62,513 nucleotides of DNA from Bacteroidota bacterium (GTDB lineage: Bacteria > Bacteroidota > Bacteroidia > Chitinophagales > Saprospiraceae), in NCBI GenBank assembly GCA_963169325.1, contig CAUJEY010000338.1:1-62513 (forward strand). Direction: 5' to 3'. Shown one piece after another: positions 9,171 to 17,740 of the stretch; the first letter of the stretch is position 1; each line of letters begins with the position of its first letter. Under the pieces are notes generated by a model. That model saw only the letters and a list, made by a program, of their open reading frames with translations. It was not told the DNA's origin and searched no databases. A program made the translations under genes and the position numbers.

Positions 9171-10175
9171 ATGCAAGAAAACGACTACATTTTATTGCTG
9201 CACAAACAATTTACCGGCGACATCGACGCGCGGGAATCGCAAGTGTTGGAAGCGTGGGTAAACGAATCGCCCGGGCATGCAGAACTTGCAGCGCAGTACC
9301 TGCTGATATGGAATAAATCGGTTGACCGTCCCCGGGAATTTGCCCTCGATATGGATGCCGAATTTCGCGACCTGAAGCAACGGATCGCCCGGGAGGACGC
9401 CCCGCGCGCCAAAACGGTTTCCATCGGTTACCGTTTGTTGCGTATTGCTGCAGCACTGACGCTTTTATTGGCGGCTGTTTGGGGCTACCGGCAATTTATT
9501 GCAGCCCCGGTTGAAACAATGGTGGTATCTGCCGGTAAACTGGAAAAACGTCAAATCGACTTGCCGGACGGCACGCGGGTATGGCTGCGCCAAAATGGAA
9601 CGCTGGAATATCCGGCAACTTTCAGCGGCAACTACCGGCAGGTTAAATTGAACGGAGAGGCGTATTTCGAGGTGACACACCGGGCGAATCAACCCTTCCA
9701 GGTACAAATACCCGGTAATGGGTTGGTAGAAGTGCTGGGCACTGAATTCGACGTGAAATCATTTGCCGGTGAACCGGAGGCAATCGTACTGGTGCGCAGT
9801 GGAAAAGTGCGGTTTTCGCCGGATGGGATGAAAAAAGGCCCCGCGCTTGGCGCCGGTGAAAAAGCCGTGTACAACCGGCAATCTGCAAAAATAAACAGTT
9901 CTACGGTTTCTACTTTTAACGACCTGGCCTGGCATTCCGGTGGGTTGGAGTTTGTCCGCACGCCGTTAAAAGAGGTTGTCGCCGATTTGGAAAAATATTA
10001 CCTGGTAAAAATTGATATACGCAATCCTGCGCTTTTAACTTGTAAACACACTTCTCCGCTGACGAATCAGCCGGTTGAACAAGTACTGAGCGCACTTTCT
10101 GTGAGTTACGGTTTGACCGTCTCCAATCCAGCGCCTGGGCATTTTATCTTGTCGGGGGGCGCAGGCTGCAAGTAA
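9171..10175 (+). CDS. FecR-family anti-sigma factor
   Basis: 334 aa, inner-membrane signal transducer. The cytoplasmic N-terminal sigma-binding domain is residues 1-~85, with one transmembrane helix at ~87-105 (LLRIAAALTLLLAAVWGY). The periplasmic FecR domain is at ~110-205 (LPDGTRVWLRQNGTLEYP, VKLNGEAYFEV, VEVLGTEFDVKSF). The C-terminal DUF4974-like domain at ~255-330 (FVRTPLKEVVADLEKYY) has a secretin/STN-like fold. It lies between the ECF sigma and the TonB receptor whose STN domain is the expected partner. Gaps of ~92 and ~129 bp flank it; no obvious terminator interrupts the unit. Confidence 0.93.
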   Translation: MQENDYILLLHKQFTGDIDARESQVLEAWVNESPGHAELAAQYLLIWNKSVDRPREFALDMDAEFRDLKQRIAREDAPRAKTVSIGYRLLRIAAALTLLLAAVWGYRQFIAAPVETMVVSAGKLEKRQIDLPDGTRVWLRQNGTLEYPATFSGNYRQVKLNGEAYFEVTHRANQPFQVQIPGNGLVEVLGTEFDVKSFAGEPEAIVLVRSGKVRFSPDGMKKGPALGAGEKAVYNRQSAKINSSTVSTFNDLAWHSGGLEFVRTPLKEVVADLEKYYLVKIDIRNPALLTCKHTSPLTNQPVEQVLSALSVSYGLTVSNPAPGHFILSGGAGCK

Positions 10176-10304
10176 GTATCTTGTTGCATCATTTTTTGAT
10201 GGTTTAAGTTTGCCGGAATGGATGGCGCATTCTGCGGTTTCCCGTTTATTTGCCGCTCTTTTTCGCTGCGATCGCCTTAACTTGCGCCCGTTCACGATTT
10301 ATAC

Positions 10305-12959
10305 ATGGCGATTCGCGTACTGGTATTCTGTTGGGTATGGGTAGTTTGGGCCTTTAGCCCTGTTTTAGCACAAAATCCACTGGCACAACCTGTGGATTTT
10401 ACGTGTTCCTATTGCCTGCCTGCCGATGCTTTGGTACAGCTCAGCCGTCAAACCGGGCAAAACATCGTGTTTAACGACCAGTTTTTTCAAAATTGCCCAC
10501 CAATCACGATTGCAGCCCGCCGCAAATCGCTGGAATCAGTACTCGATGAGATTACCTCCTGCGCCCCGGTGTCGTATCGTTTGCAGGATGGCCAAATTGT
10601 ATTTTTCCGGAAAATTCCCAAGTTTACGCTCAGTGGATACGTCAAAGACGCTGAAACCGGCGAACGCCTGATCGGAGCGAGTATCCGGGTCGTTTCAGGA
10701 AAAAGTTTGGGCGCCATCGCCAATGAGTTCGGCTTTTTTAGCCTGACACTCGACGAAGGCCAGTATAAAATTGTAACATCTTACATTGGTTATCGGTCCG
10801 AATCGAGAGAGATAGACCTGGACGGCAATCGTGTGGTCAGTCTCAGTTTGCGACCCAGCGGCGCATTGCCGGAGGTCGTGGTCATGGCGCCCGGACGGGG
10901 AGATCAACCTGCCGGCAGCCCTGAAAAACGACAGGAATTGCCGCTCTCCACCATGTATGACATTTCTATGCCCGGCGGCGAAGCCGACCTGATGCGGCTG
11001 GCCGCACTCCAGGCCGGCGTCCAAACCGGCGTGGACGGCCTGGGCGGTTTGCATGTGCGCGGCGGCAATGCCGATCAAAACCTGATCTTGCTGGACGACG
11101 TGCCGGTGTATAATCCGAGCCATGCACTGGGTTTATTTTCGGTTTTTAACCCCTCAACAGTGAATAATGCCCGCTTGTGGAAGGGCGATTTTCCGGCGCG
11201 TTACGGTGGCAGAGCATCGTCGGTGCTCGATATCCGTACCCGCGACGGTCATCTGCGGGAATATCACGCCGATATTTCCGCCGGATTATTTGCCGCCTCC
11301 GCTACGATTGAAGGGCCTGTTGTCCGGGATACGAGCTCTTTTCTGGTGAGCGGCCGCACCACTTATTTCGGCCCATGGATCAATTTTTTCAGTAAACGGG
11401 ACAACTTGCTCACCTTCTCCGGCGACAATCTGGCTTACCGGTTTTACGATGTTAACCTGAAGTGGAACTATAGTTTTTCGCCGAAAAACAGGCTATACTT
11501 TAGTTTTTACCAGGGAGGAGATGAATTTCAAAATCAGTTCGTCCAGCGTTTTGATGATCCGGAGGGGCTCATCACCGACCAGTATGGCCTGGGCTCCGAA
11601 TGGGGTAATTCAATTGCCGCCTTGCGCTGGAATCATTTACTCCGGCCCAATTTATTTACCAACACCACGCTGCGGTTTAGCCGCTTTTTTTATCAGAGCC
11701 AACTGACCTTTGTATCTACCTTCCTCAACACGACGGGCAGGGAAAACTTGTTGGCTAATTACGGGCAATTTTATCAGACGCTTATACAGGACTGGTCGGG
11801 CAAAACGGATTTCAGTTATTACCCGACCGAGCGCCTGATCTTGCGGTGGGGTATTTCGTACACCTTGCATACTTTTCAGCCGGGCGCCTTGTCGGTCAAC
11901 TTTTTAGTGCCGGGGCAGTCGCCGCTGACGGTGGACTCTTTGTCCAAAGTACTCCTGAACAACGAACGTTTGGGCGCCGATGAAGCGGAATTTTATGCCG
12001 CATCCGATTGGCAATTTTGGAAACACTGGCATTTGGAAGCCGGATTAAATTTTTCAGCCTTCCAAATCCGAAATACCCGGAATGGCGCTTTATTGCCCCG
12101 CGTCCGGCTGTTGCGCAGTGGAAAACAAGGCTGGAGCCAATGGGCCGGCTATCACCGGTCAGCCCAATTTCTGCATCAGATTGGCACGTTCAATATCAGC
12201 CTGCCCTTCGAATTGTGGGTTCCGTCTACGGCCAAAGTGCCTTCTGAACTGGCCTGGCAGGTTTCTTCCGGCTTTGGTTGGCAACGTAATGGCTGGCGAT
12301 TCAGCGCGGAAGGCTACTATAAACGGCTGCAACGGGTACTAACTTTTCTGTCTTCCAACACGGCGCTGTTTGCCGGCGGCGCGGAAGATGCCAGTGGGTG
12401 GGAAGACCGGATTGCGGTTGGTCACGGTACCGGTTATGGGGTAGAATTGCTGCTGGAAAAAGCGACTAAACCCGTTACTGTCACGCTCACGTATGCTTTG
12501 TCTAAAGCGGAACGGCAGTTTCCGGACCTGAATTCGGGGCGCCCGTTTCCTTTTCGATTCGACCGGCGGCACGACCTGAAAATCGTGGTACTGCAGCGCC
12601 TGACGCGTTGGTTGGATGCCAGTGCCGTATGGGCTTTTGCTACAGGAAATCCTATTACCCTGGCCGGGGTGAAATTTCAACACCACACGCCAAACGGCGA
12701 CATCGAACGAACCGTCTTTGCCTATACAGAGGTGAATGGTTACCGGCTTCCGGCCTATCACCGCCTGGATTTGGCATTAAATGTGCATTTCAACGTCGGC
12801 CAGGCGCAACACGCGATCCAGTTGGGAGCGTATAATGCGTACAATCGGTCTAATCCATTTTTTTTGTATGTAGATAGCGGAAGTGGATCAAATGCCCGGG
12901 CAATACAATATACTTTATTGCCTTTGCTGCCGGCATTCCGGTATGAAGTGAAGTTTTAG
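10305..12959 (+). CDS. TonB-dependent receptor with STN and carboxypeptidase-regulatory-like domains
   Basis: 884 aa outer-membrane receptor of the signalling (FecA-like) class. The signal peptide ends at about residue 22 (SPVLAQ). The STN domain, ~30-105 (ADALVQLSRQTGQNIVFND, QIVFFRK), contacts FecR-type proteins. A CarboxypepD_reg-like beta-sandwich follows at ~107-185 (LSGYVKDAETGERLIGASI). The plug is at ~220-320 (GLGGLHVRGGNADQNLILLDD, PVYNPSHALG, YGGRASSVLDI), then a ~560-residue beta-barrel. The substrate is not readable from sequence. The DUF4249 lipoprotein 46 bp downstream is a frequent partner of this receptor type, so iron-chelate or another small-ligand import is plausible but unproven. 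Confidence 0.93.
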   Translation: MAIRVLVFCWVWVVWAFSPVLAQNPLAQPVDFTCSYCLPADALVQLSRQTGQNIVFNDQFFQNCPPITIAARRKSLESVLDEITSCAPVSYRLQDGQIVFFRKIPKFTLSGYVKDAETGERLIGASIRVVSGKSLGAIANEFGFFSLTLDEGQYKIVTSYIGYRSESREIDLDGNRVVSLSLRPSGALPEVVVMAPGRGDQPAGSPEKRQELPLSTMYDISMPGGEADLMRLAALQAGVQTGVDGLGGLHVRGGNADQNLILLDDVPVYNPSHALGLFSVFNPSTVNNARLWKGDFPARYGGRASSVLDIRTRDGHLREYHADISAGLFAASATIEGPVVRDTSSFLVSGRTTYFGPWINFFSKRDNLLTFSGDNLAYRFYDVNLKWNYSFSPKNRLYFSFYQGGDEFQNQFVQRFDDPEGLITDQYGLGSEWGNSIAALRWNHLLRPNLFTNTTLRFSRFFYQSQLTFVSTFLNTTGRENLLANYGQFYQTLIQDWSGKTDFSYYPTERLILRWGISYTLHTFQPGALSVNFLVPGQSPLTVDSLSKVLLNNERLGADEAEFYAASDWQFWKHWHLEAGLNFSAFQIRNTRNGALLPRVRLLRSGKQGWSQWAGYHRSAQFLHQIGTFNISLPFELWVPSTAKVPSELAWQVSSGFGWQRNGWRFSAEGYYKRLQRVLTFLSSNTALFAGGAEDASGWEDRIAVGHGTGYGVELLLEKATKPVTVTLTYALSKAERQFPDLNSGRPFPFRFDRRHDLKIVVLQRLTRWLDASAVWAFATGNPITLAGVKFQHHTPNGDIERTVFAYTEVNGYRLPAYHRLDLALNVHFNVGQAQHAIQLGAYNAYNRSNPFFLYVDSGSGSNARAIQYTLLPLLPAFRYEVKF

Positions 12960-13005
12960 TTATGCGTGATCCTTTTAATATGGAATATCCAGTTTTACCC
13001 GATTT

Positions 13006-13953
13006 ATGCGCACAAAATACGCGATACTGTTATTAGTGGGGTTGGTTCTTTTTGCCGTCCGTTGTGTCCGGGAAGTGGATATTGATCTCCCGGAGCAGCC
13101 GGTGCGTATTGTTGCGCTGAGCCATTTCACCCCCGGGCAACCGTTTCGGGTGGAGGTGTCGCTCAGTCAGCCCCTGACAGCGGCTGGGGACCCCACGATT
13201 CCTTTCAGCGCCGATGTGGCGATTGCCCTGGAAGGGAAATTTTTGGATAAATTATTCCGGGTTTCCGACGATGGGCCACGTATTTATTGGGAAAGCCGCG
13301 ACTTGGTAGCGCCAGAATCCGCCTATTTATTGTCGGTGCGTATTGCCGGGATTGAATCCGTGCAAGCGTTGAGTTATGCGCCGAATCCGGTGCTGCTCGA
13401 CCGCGTACAGATTGATACCGGAAATATACGATTGATTGATCTGGCAGACGGTAAGGTGGCTATGCGTGTTCCCATTAAAGTATATTTGATGGATTTGCCG
13501 GAAGAAAAACGCTATTTCGCCTTTAATTTGGCCCAGGAAGTGGCAACCTATCCGGTGGTAAACGGTGACATCCGGTTGGACTTGCCGCCCGACGAATACA
13601 GCTACGAACCGACCAAGTTTCTGGCCGATGGCCGCACCCTGGCGCTCGTATACGACACGCCGGAAGGTGTGGTGCTGGTGAACGAGAATTTTTGGAGCGA
13701 CGATAACACATTTTTGGCGCTCGATGCACTCATTCCTTTTGATCCCGCCGATCAACGCCCCCGGAATTTGTTTGTGGAATGGCGAACGCTTTCGGAAGAA
13801 TTTTACCGGTATCACCTTTCCGTAGCCCGGCAGGGGAACAATCTTCCGCTGAATGATCCCGATGCCCTGTACAACAATGTGACCGGTGGCTATGGTAATT
13901 TTTCAGGATATTCTTTCGTAACGGACACGATATCCTTGCCTTATCCTTTTTAA
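13006..13953 (+). CDS. DUF4249-type lipoprotein
   Basis: 315 aa. The N-terminal type II signal has a hydrophobic core and a Cys at about residue 20 (LFAVRC). It is followed by the DVDLP-like VDIDLPEQPVRIVALSHFTPGQPFRVEVSLSQPL segment typical of DUF4249 proteins, a beta-rich family found beside FecA-like TonB receptors in Bacteroidota. The C-terminal region (DPDALYNNVTGGYGNFSGYS) is the other recognisable family block. It is probably a surface-exposed or periplasmic accessory of the upstream receptor and is the last gene of the ECF/FecR/receptor unit. The function of the family is not established. Confidence 0.85.
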   Translation: MRTKYAILLLVGLVLFAVRCVREVDIDLPEQPVRIVALSHFTPGQPFRVEVSLSQPLTAAGDPTIPFSADVAIALEGKFLDKLFRVSDDGPRIYWESRDLVAPESAYLLSVRIAGIESVQALSYAPNPVLLDRVQIDTGNIRLIDLADGKVAMRVPIKVYLMDLPEEKRYFAFNLAQEVATYPVVNGDIRLDLPPDEYSYEPTKFLADGRTLALVYDTPEGVVLVNENFWSDDNTFLALDALIPFDPADQRPRNLFVEWRTLSEEFYRYHLSVARQGNNLPLNDPDALYNNVTGGYGNFSGYSFVTDTISLPYPF

Positions 13954-14031
13954 AAGTACGTTTTGGATAAATATTTACATAAGCTACCGAAACTCACTGC
14001 CCTTACAATTTCCCGTCGAAGATTAATTGCC

Positions 14032-14039
14032 TAATTTTG
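14032..14039 (+). promoter_or_regulatory. -7 element of mdh
   Basis: TAATTTTG, exact TAnnTTTG match, implying a ~100-nt 5' leader before the mdh ATG at 14144. No -33 match is seen. Confidence 0.4.
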
Positions 14040-14143
14040 CCCGGTGTAAAACGGGGCGCTGCAAGCCGTTTCTGCTTGTCGAACCGGTTCGCACTAAACT
14101 CCTGATTTCCGACTTCTTTCACCAAATCAAATTGCCTTAACAA

Positions 14144-15079
14144 ATGAGTAAAGTAACCATCGTCGGCGCGGGTAACGTCGGCGCAACCTGCGCCAATGTA
14201 CTGGCACATGAAGACATCTGCAACGAAGTAGTCCTGATCGACATCCAGGGCAATATGGCCAAAGGCAAAGCCCTCGATACCTGGCAACAAGCACCCATAG
14301 ACGGATATTCCACCCGCGTAACCGGCGGCGACGACTATGCCCTGACGGCCAATTCAGACATTGTCATTATCACCGCCGGTATCCCCCGCAAACCGGGTAT
14401 GAGCCGCGATGACCTGATTAGCACAAACGCTAAAATTGTCGTCTCCGTAACCCAAAACATCCTGAAATACACCAAAAATCCGATCATTATCGTCGTCTCC
14501 AACCCGCTCGACGTGATGACTTATGCCTGCTGGAAAGCTTCCGGCCTGAGCGACAAACGGGTGATCGGGATGGCTGGTGTACTCGATACTGCGCGCTACC
14601 GGGCATTCTTAGCCGACGAAATCGGCTGCTCCCCCAAAGATATCCAGGCTGTGCTGATGGGCGGCCACGGCGATACCATGGTACCGCTGCCCCGCTATAC
14701 TACGGTGAGCGGTATTCCGGTGACGGAATTGGTAAAAAAAGACAAACTGGACGCTATCATCGAGCGCACTAAAACGGGCGGCGGCGAATTGGTTAACCTC
14801 ATGGGTACCTCCGCCTGGTATGCGCCGGGCGCCGCTGCCGCACAAATGGCCATTTCTATTTTGAAAAATGAAAACCGGATATACCCTTGTTGTGTTCGGT
14901 TGAATGGGCAATACCAATTGAAGGATATTTTTGTGGGTACTCCGGTGAAACTGGGCCGTAAAGGCATCCATGAAATTATCAAACTGCGCCTGAAAAAAGA
15001 CGAAATGGAACTGCTCCATAAATCCGCCGCAGCCGTAAACGAAGTAGTGGCCGCGCTGGATAAAATGAATCTACTATAA
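14144..15079 (+). CDS. mdh: Malate dehydrogenase (NAD-dependent, LDH-like type)
   Basis: TCA-cycle enzyme converting malate and NAD+ to oxaloacetate and NADH. 311 aa. Rossmann motif VGAGNVGAT at 7-15, acidic Asp at ~33 (LIDIQG) selecting NAD. Substrate arginines Arg82 and Arg88 in IPRKPGMSRDDL, and catalytic His175 in GGHGDTMVPL. Arg at 82 rather than Gln indicates malate rather than lactate specificity. The length and MSKVTIVGAG start are typical of Bacteroidota/Chlorobi MDH. A word-repeat hairpin follows 4 nt after the stop. Confidence 0.97.
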   Translation: MSKVTIVGAGNVGATCANVLAHEDICNEVVLIDIQGNMAKGKALDTWQQAPIDGYSTRVTGGDDYALTANSDIVIITAGIPRKPGMSRDDLISTNAKIVVSVTQNILKYTKNPIIIVVSNPLDVMTYACWKASGLSDKRVIGMAGVLDTARYRAFLADEIGCSPKDIQAVLMGGHGDTMVPLPRYTTVSGIPVTELVKKDKLDAIIERTKTGGGELVNLMGTSAWYAPGAAAAQMAISILKNENRIYPCCVRLNGQYQLKDIFVGTPVKLGRKGIHEIIKLRLKKDEMELLHKSAAAVNEVVAALDKMNLL

Positions 15080-15083
15080 ATTA

Positions 15084-15181
15084 GGTTTGGAGGTTTTGGG
15101 GTTTAGGAGTTTGGAGGTTTTGACGTTTCTGGCAGATGTCCCCTAAACCTCCAAACTCCTAAACCTCCAAACTGCCAAACC
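15084..15181. repeat. GTTTGGAG-type octamer array folding into a hairpin
   Basis: Words GTTTGGAG/GTTTAGGA on the left and their complements on the right. A 21-bp segment at 15100-15120 is perfectly complementary to 15145-15165, with further imperfect pairing outside. It begins ~4 nt after the mdh stop and ends ~18 nt before the next ATG. Confidence 0.9.
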
Positions 15182-15198
15182 CATTAAACCGTATTCTT

Positions 15199-15756
15199 AT
15201 GCCTGAATCATTGTCAGTTATACAGGAGGTCTCGTTCTGGAAAGAAATGGTGACGCAAAATAGCGGCGAATCCCTGACTCAGATTACGGCGCAACAACCC
15301 GTCCTGTTGGTTTTTTTGCGGCATTTCGGTTGTTCTTTTTGCCGGGAGGCCATAGCCGATATCGCCAAACGCCGTAAACGGCTCGAAGCGCAGGGGGTAC
15401 GTATCGTTTTTGTACACATGGCCCCGGACAAAGAGGTGGCGGAAAAGTTTTTCCGAAAATACCGCCTGTTTCCAATCGATCATATTTCGGACCCGGAAAA
15501 ACGGTTCTACCAGGCCTTCGGCTTGGGCCGCGGAACACCGGCCCAACTTTTCGGACTGATGAACTGGATACGGGGATTTCAGGCAGGCGTGGTGGAAGGA
15601 CACGGCTTTGATTATCATAGCGAAGAAATCGGCGACGGATTTCAAATGCCCGGCGTATTTGTGTTGCAAAACGGAACCATTAAACACTCGTTTATCCACC
15701 GGCATGCCTGGGACCGGCCCGATTATGAAGAAATTGTCAGCTGCTGCGATTTGTAA
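15199..15756 (+). CDS. SelL-related thioredoxin-fold redox protein
   Basis: 185 aa, AhpC/TSA-like thioredoxin fold, cytoplasmic (no signal). The active-site CxxC is Cys45-Ser-Phe-Cys48 in RHFGCSFCREA. This is the pattern of SelL-related proteins, in which the first cysteine is selenocysteine in some lineages; here it is an ordinary TGC codon. The cis-Pro region is MPGVFVL at ~148. It probably reduces peroxides or disulfides, but the substrate is unknown. It is followed after 24 bp by a 12-bp perfect hairpin. Confidence 0.82.
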   Translation: MPESLSVIQEVSFWKEMVTQNSGESLTQITAQQPVLLVFLRHFGCSFCREAIADIAKRRKRLEAQGVRIVFVHMAPDKEVAEKFFRKYRLFPIDHISDPEKRFYQAFGLGRGTPAQLFGLMNWIRGFQAGVVEGHGFDYHSEEIGDGFQMPGVFVLQNGTIKHSFIHRHAWDRPDYEEIVSCCDL

Positions 15757-15780
15757 TAAATATTGATTCAAGCAAATAGC

Positions 15781-15812
15781 ATGAGCCGGCCCGAAGTTCA
15801 GGGCCGGCTCAT
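15781..15812 (+). terminator. 12-bp perfect hairpin before the TonB receptor
   Basis: ATGAGCCGGCCC, 8-nt loop GAAGTTCA, GGGCCGGCTCAT. A weak T-containing tail (ATTATTTGTG) follows. It probably ends the upstream redox-gene transcript. It also argues against translation starts upstream of 15832, which would run through the stem. Confidence 0.65.
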
Positions 15813-15831
15813 GGCATTATTTGTGCCCTGT

Positions 15832-17715
15832 ATGATGGATATTAAATACGTTTGGATTGTAACGCTACTGGTATTCTTCGGCAATTATTCTGCGTTGGCA
15901 CAAACCGACACGGCACTGACCCTGCAAACCATCACCATCCGCGATGCTTATTTTCTGAATACCGGTTTTGCCTCCTGGCATGCCGATTCGCTTCCCACGG
16001 CAGGAGCCGGTTCACTGGCAGAACGGTTGCTTTGGGAAAATCCCCTGACGGTTCGGGCAACCGGCCCCGGTACTTTAGCCACCGTTTCGGCGCGCGGAAC
16101 CGGCCCCTCGCATACGCCGGTATTCTGGCAAGGATTGAATTTGCAAAATCCCATGCATGGCGTTGTAGATGTGGCCCTGTTGCCCCTTTGGCCGGGCGAT
16201 GCCGTGGAGGTAAAATACGGGGGCCAAAGTGCCTTTCAAAGCAGCGGCGCGATGGGCGGCGCCGTGTATATCAAACCGGCAGCATGGAGTGAGCACCCCG
16301 GATGGTCGGGCAGCGTCGGCGCGGGCGCCGGCAGTTTTGGCCGTCTGGAAGGGCAGGCCGCTGCCGAATACGCGGGGCAAAACGGAGGCTCGACCATACG
16401 GGCTGCCTGGCAAAAAGCTGAAAATGATTTCCCGTTTCGCAATACGGCCATTATCGGCGCGCCCGAGGTGCGACAACGGAATAATTTTGGCGAAAAATTT
16501 GATTTGCAACAATTTAGTCGGCTGAAAATCAGCGATAAAAATTCCCTTGAAACTTCTATTTGGTATCAAAGGGCTTACCGGGAAATTCCCCCCACCATGA
16601 CCGCCGCACCGACCGATACCTGGCAGCGCGACCATGCGCTGCGGGCAGTAGCCACCTGGAACCAAACGGTTTCCGGCCGTTCTGCGTGGCAACACCGGCT
16701 GGCCTGGCTCGATGAAAGCATCGATTTTTATCTATACGGAACTACAGAAAACAGCCGTTCGCGTACGGCCATTGCCGCCTCCGAATTTTTTACGGCCATT
16801 GGGCCACGATTGACCCTGAAAACCGGGCTCACCGGCTGGTGGCAACAAGCAAAGGCCGACGGTTATGCCGACAGTACGAACTGGTTTCAACAACGGCGGC
16901 TGGCAGGTACCGCCATGGCCGAATACCGTTGGAAAACCGTCCAGGTCAGCGCCTCCGCGCGGCAGGAGTGGGCCGAAAACCAGGCGGCGCCCTTTACCTG
17001 GTCGCTGGGCAGCCATTGGCAACTCCCGCAGCAGTTTGCCCTGCGCGTGCATGTGTCGCGCAACTTCAATCTGCCCACCTTTAACGACCGTTTCTGGCGG
17101 GCTCTCGGCAATCCTGACCTGAAACCGGAGCAAGGGTACAGCGCCGACGCCGGATTAATGTGGAAACGGGGCGGGTTTTCTGCCGAATTCACCACGTTTC
17201 AAATATTACTGGACGACTGGATTCTCTGGCAACCCGGCTCCGACGGATTGTCCCGACCCGGCAATTTGCGCCAGGTGTGGTCGCGTGGAACGGAATCGTC
17301 GGCTTCCTGGCTGTTTGCCGGTCTCGGTAGCCGCTGGAAAATACAAGCCCGGCACCAATTTGTGCGGGCGACCAATACCGCCATTTATTCCGCCAATACC
17401 GGTTCATTGTACAAACAACTGCCCTATACGCCGCACCACAGTGGCAGCATAACGGCACAATGGACGCTCGGCGAATGGTCGGCGTCTTACCTGCATCAAT
17501 GGACAGGCAGCCGGTTTCGCCTGGCAGACAACTCCCTTGAACTACCCGGTTTTCACACGGGAAGTCTTTTGTTTAAATATGACTTGAAATGGCTGAAGCA
17601 GCAAATTTCCCTGCATTTTCGCCTGGAAAATTGCTGGAACAGGGCTTATCAAATACTGGAATATCAACCCATGCCGGGCCGCTCCTGGAGAGGCGGTGTA
17701 CAGTGGGCGTTTTAA
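15832..17715 (+). CDS. TonB-dependent receptor (BtuB-like)
   Basis: 627 aa outer-membrane gated porin. I start at the tandem ATGs at 15832/15835 because the following sequence is a clean signal peptide ending SALAQ; the open frame to 15763 crosses a hairpin. The plug domain is ~30-150 (LAERLLWENPLTVRATGPGTLATVSARGTGPSHTPV split by blocks, HGVVDVALLPLW, VKYGGQSAFQSSGAMGGAVYI). The remaining ~470 residues are barrel strands ending in a C-terminal aromatic (WAF). It lacks the CarboxypepD-like N-terminal domain, so it resembles cobalamin/metal-chelate receptors more than SusC. No cobalamin riboswitch is visible upstream. The next gene starts 25 bp after its stop. Confidence 0.9.
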   Translation: MMDIKYVWIVTLLVFFGNYSALAQTDTALTLQTITIRDAYFLNTGFASWHADSLPTAGAGSLAERLLWENPLTVRATGPGTLATVSARGTGPSHTPVFWQGLNLQNPMHGVVDVALLPLWPGDAVEVKYGGQSAFQSSGAMGGAVYIKPAAWSEHPGWSGSVGAGAGSFGRLEGQAAAEYAGQNGGSTIRAAWQKAENDFPFRNTAIIGAPEVRQRNNFGEKFDLQQFSRLKISDKNSLETSIWYQRAYREIPPTMTAAPTDTWQRDHALRAVATWNQTVSGRSAWQHRLAWLDESIDFYLYGTTENSRSRTAIAASEFFTAIGPRLTLKTGLTGWWQQAKADGYADSTNWFQQRRLAGTAMAEYRWKTVQVSASARQEWAENQAAPFTWSLGSHWQLPQQFALRVHVSRNFNLPTFNDRFWRALGNPDLKPEQGYSADAGLMWKRGGFSAEFTTFQILLDDWILWQPGSDGLSRPGNLRQVWSRGTESSASWLFAGLGSRWKIQARHQFVRATNTAIYSANTGSLYKQLPYTPHHSGSITAQWTLGEWSASYLHQWTGSRFRLADNSLELPGFHTGSLLFKYDLKWLKQQISLHFRLENCWNRAYQILEYQPMPGRSWRGGVQWAF

Positions 17716-17740
17716 ATTGGGTTTAAAAATTGCTCTTAAT

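Noticed and set aside
15757-15831. Cobalamin riboswitch before the BtuB-like receptor
   Set aside because: The interval is too short and contains only a terminator-like hairpin; no B12-box-like sequence.
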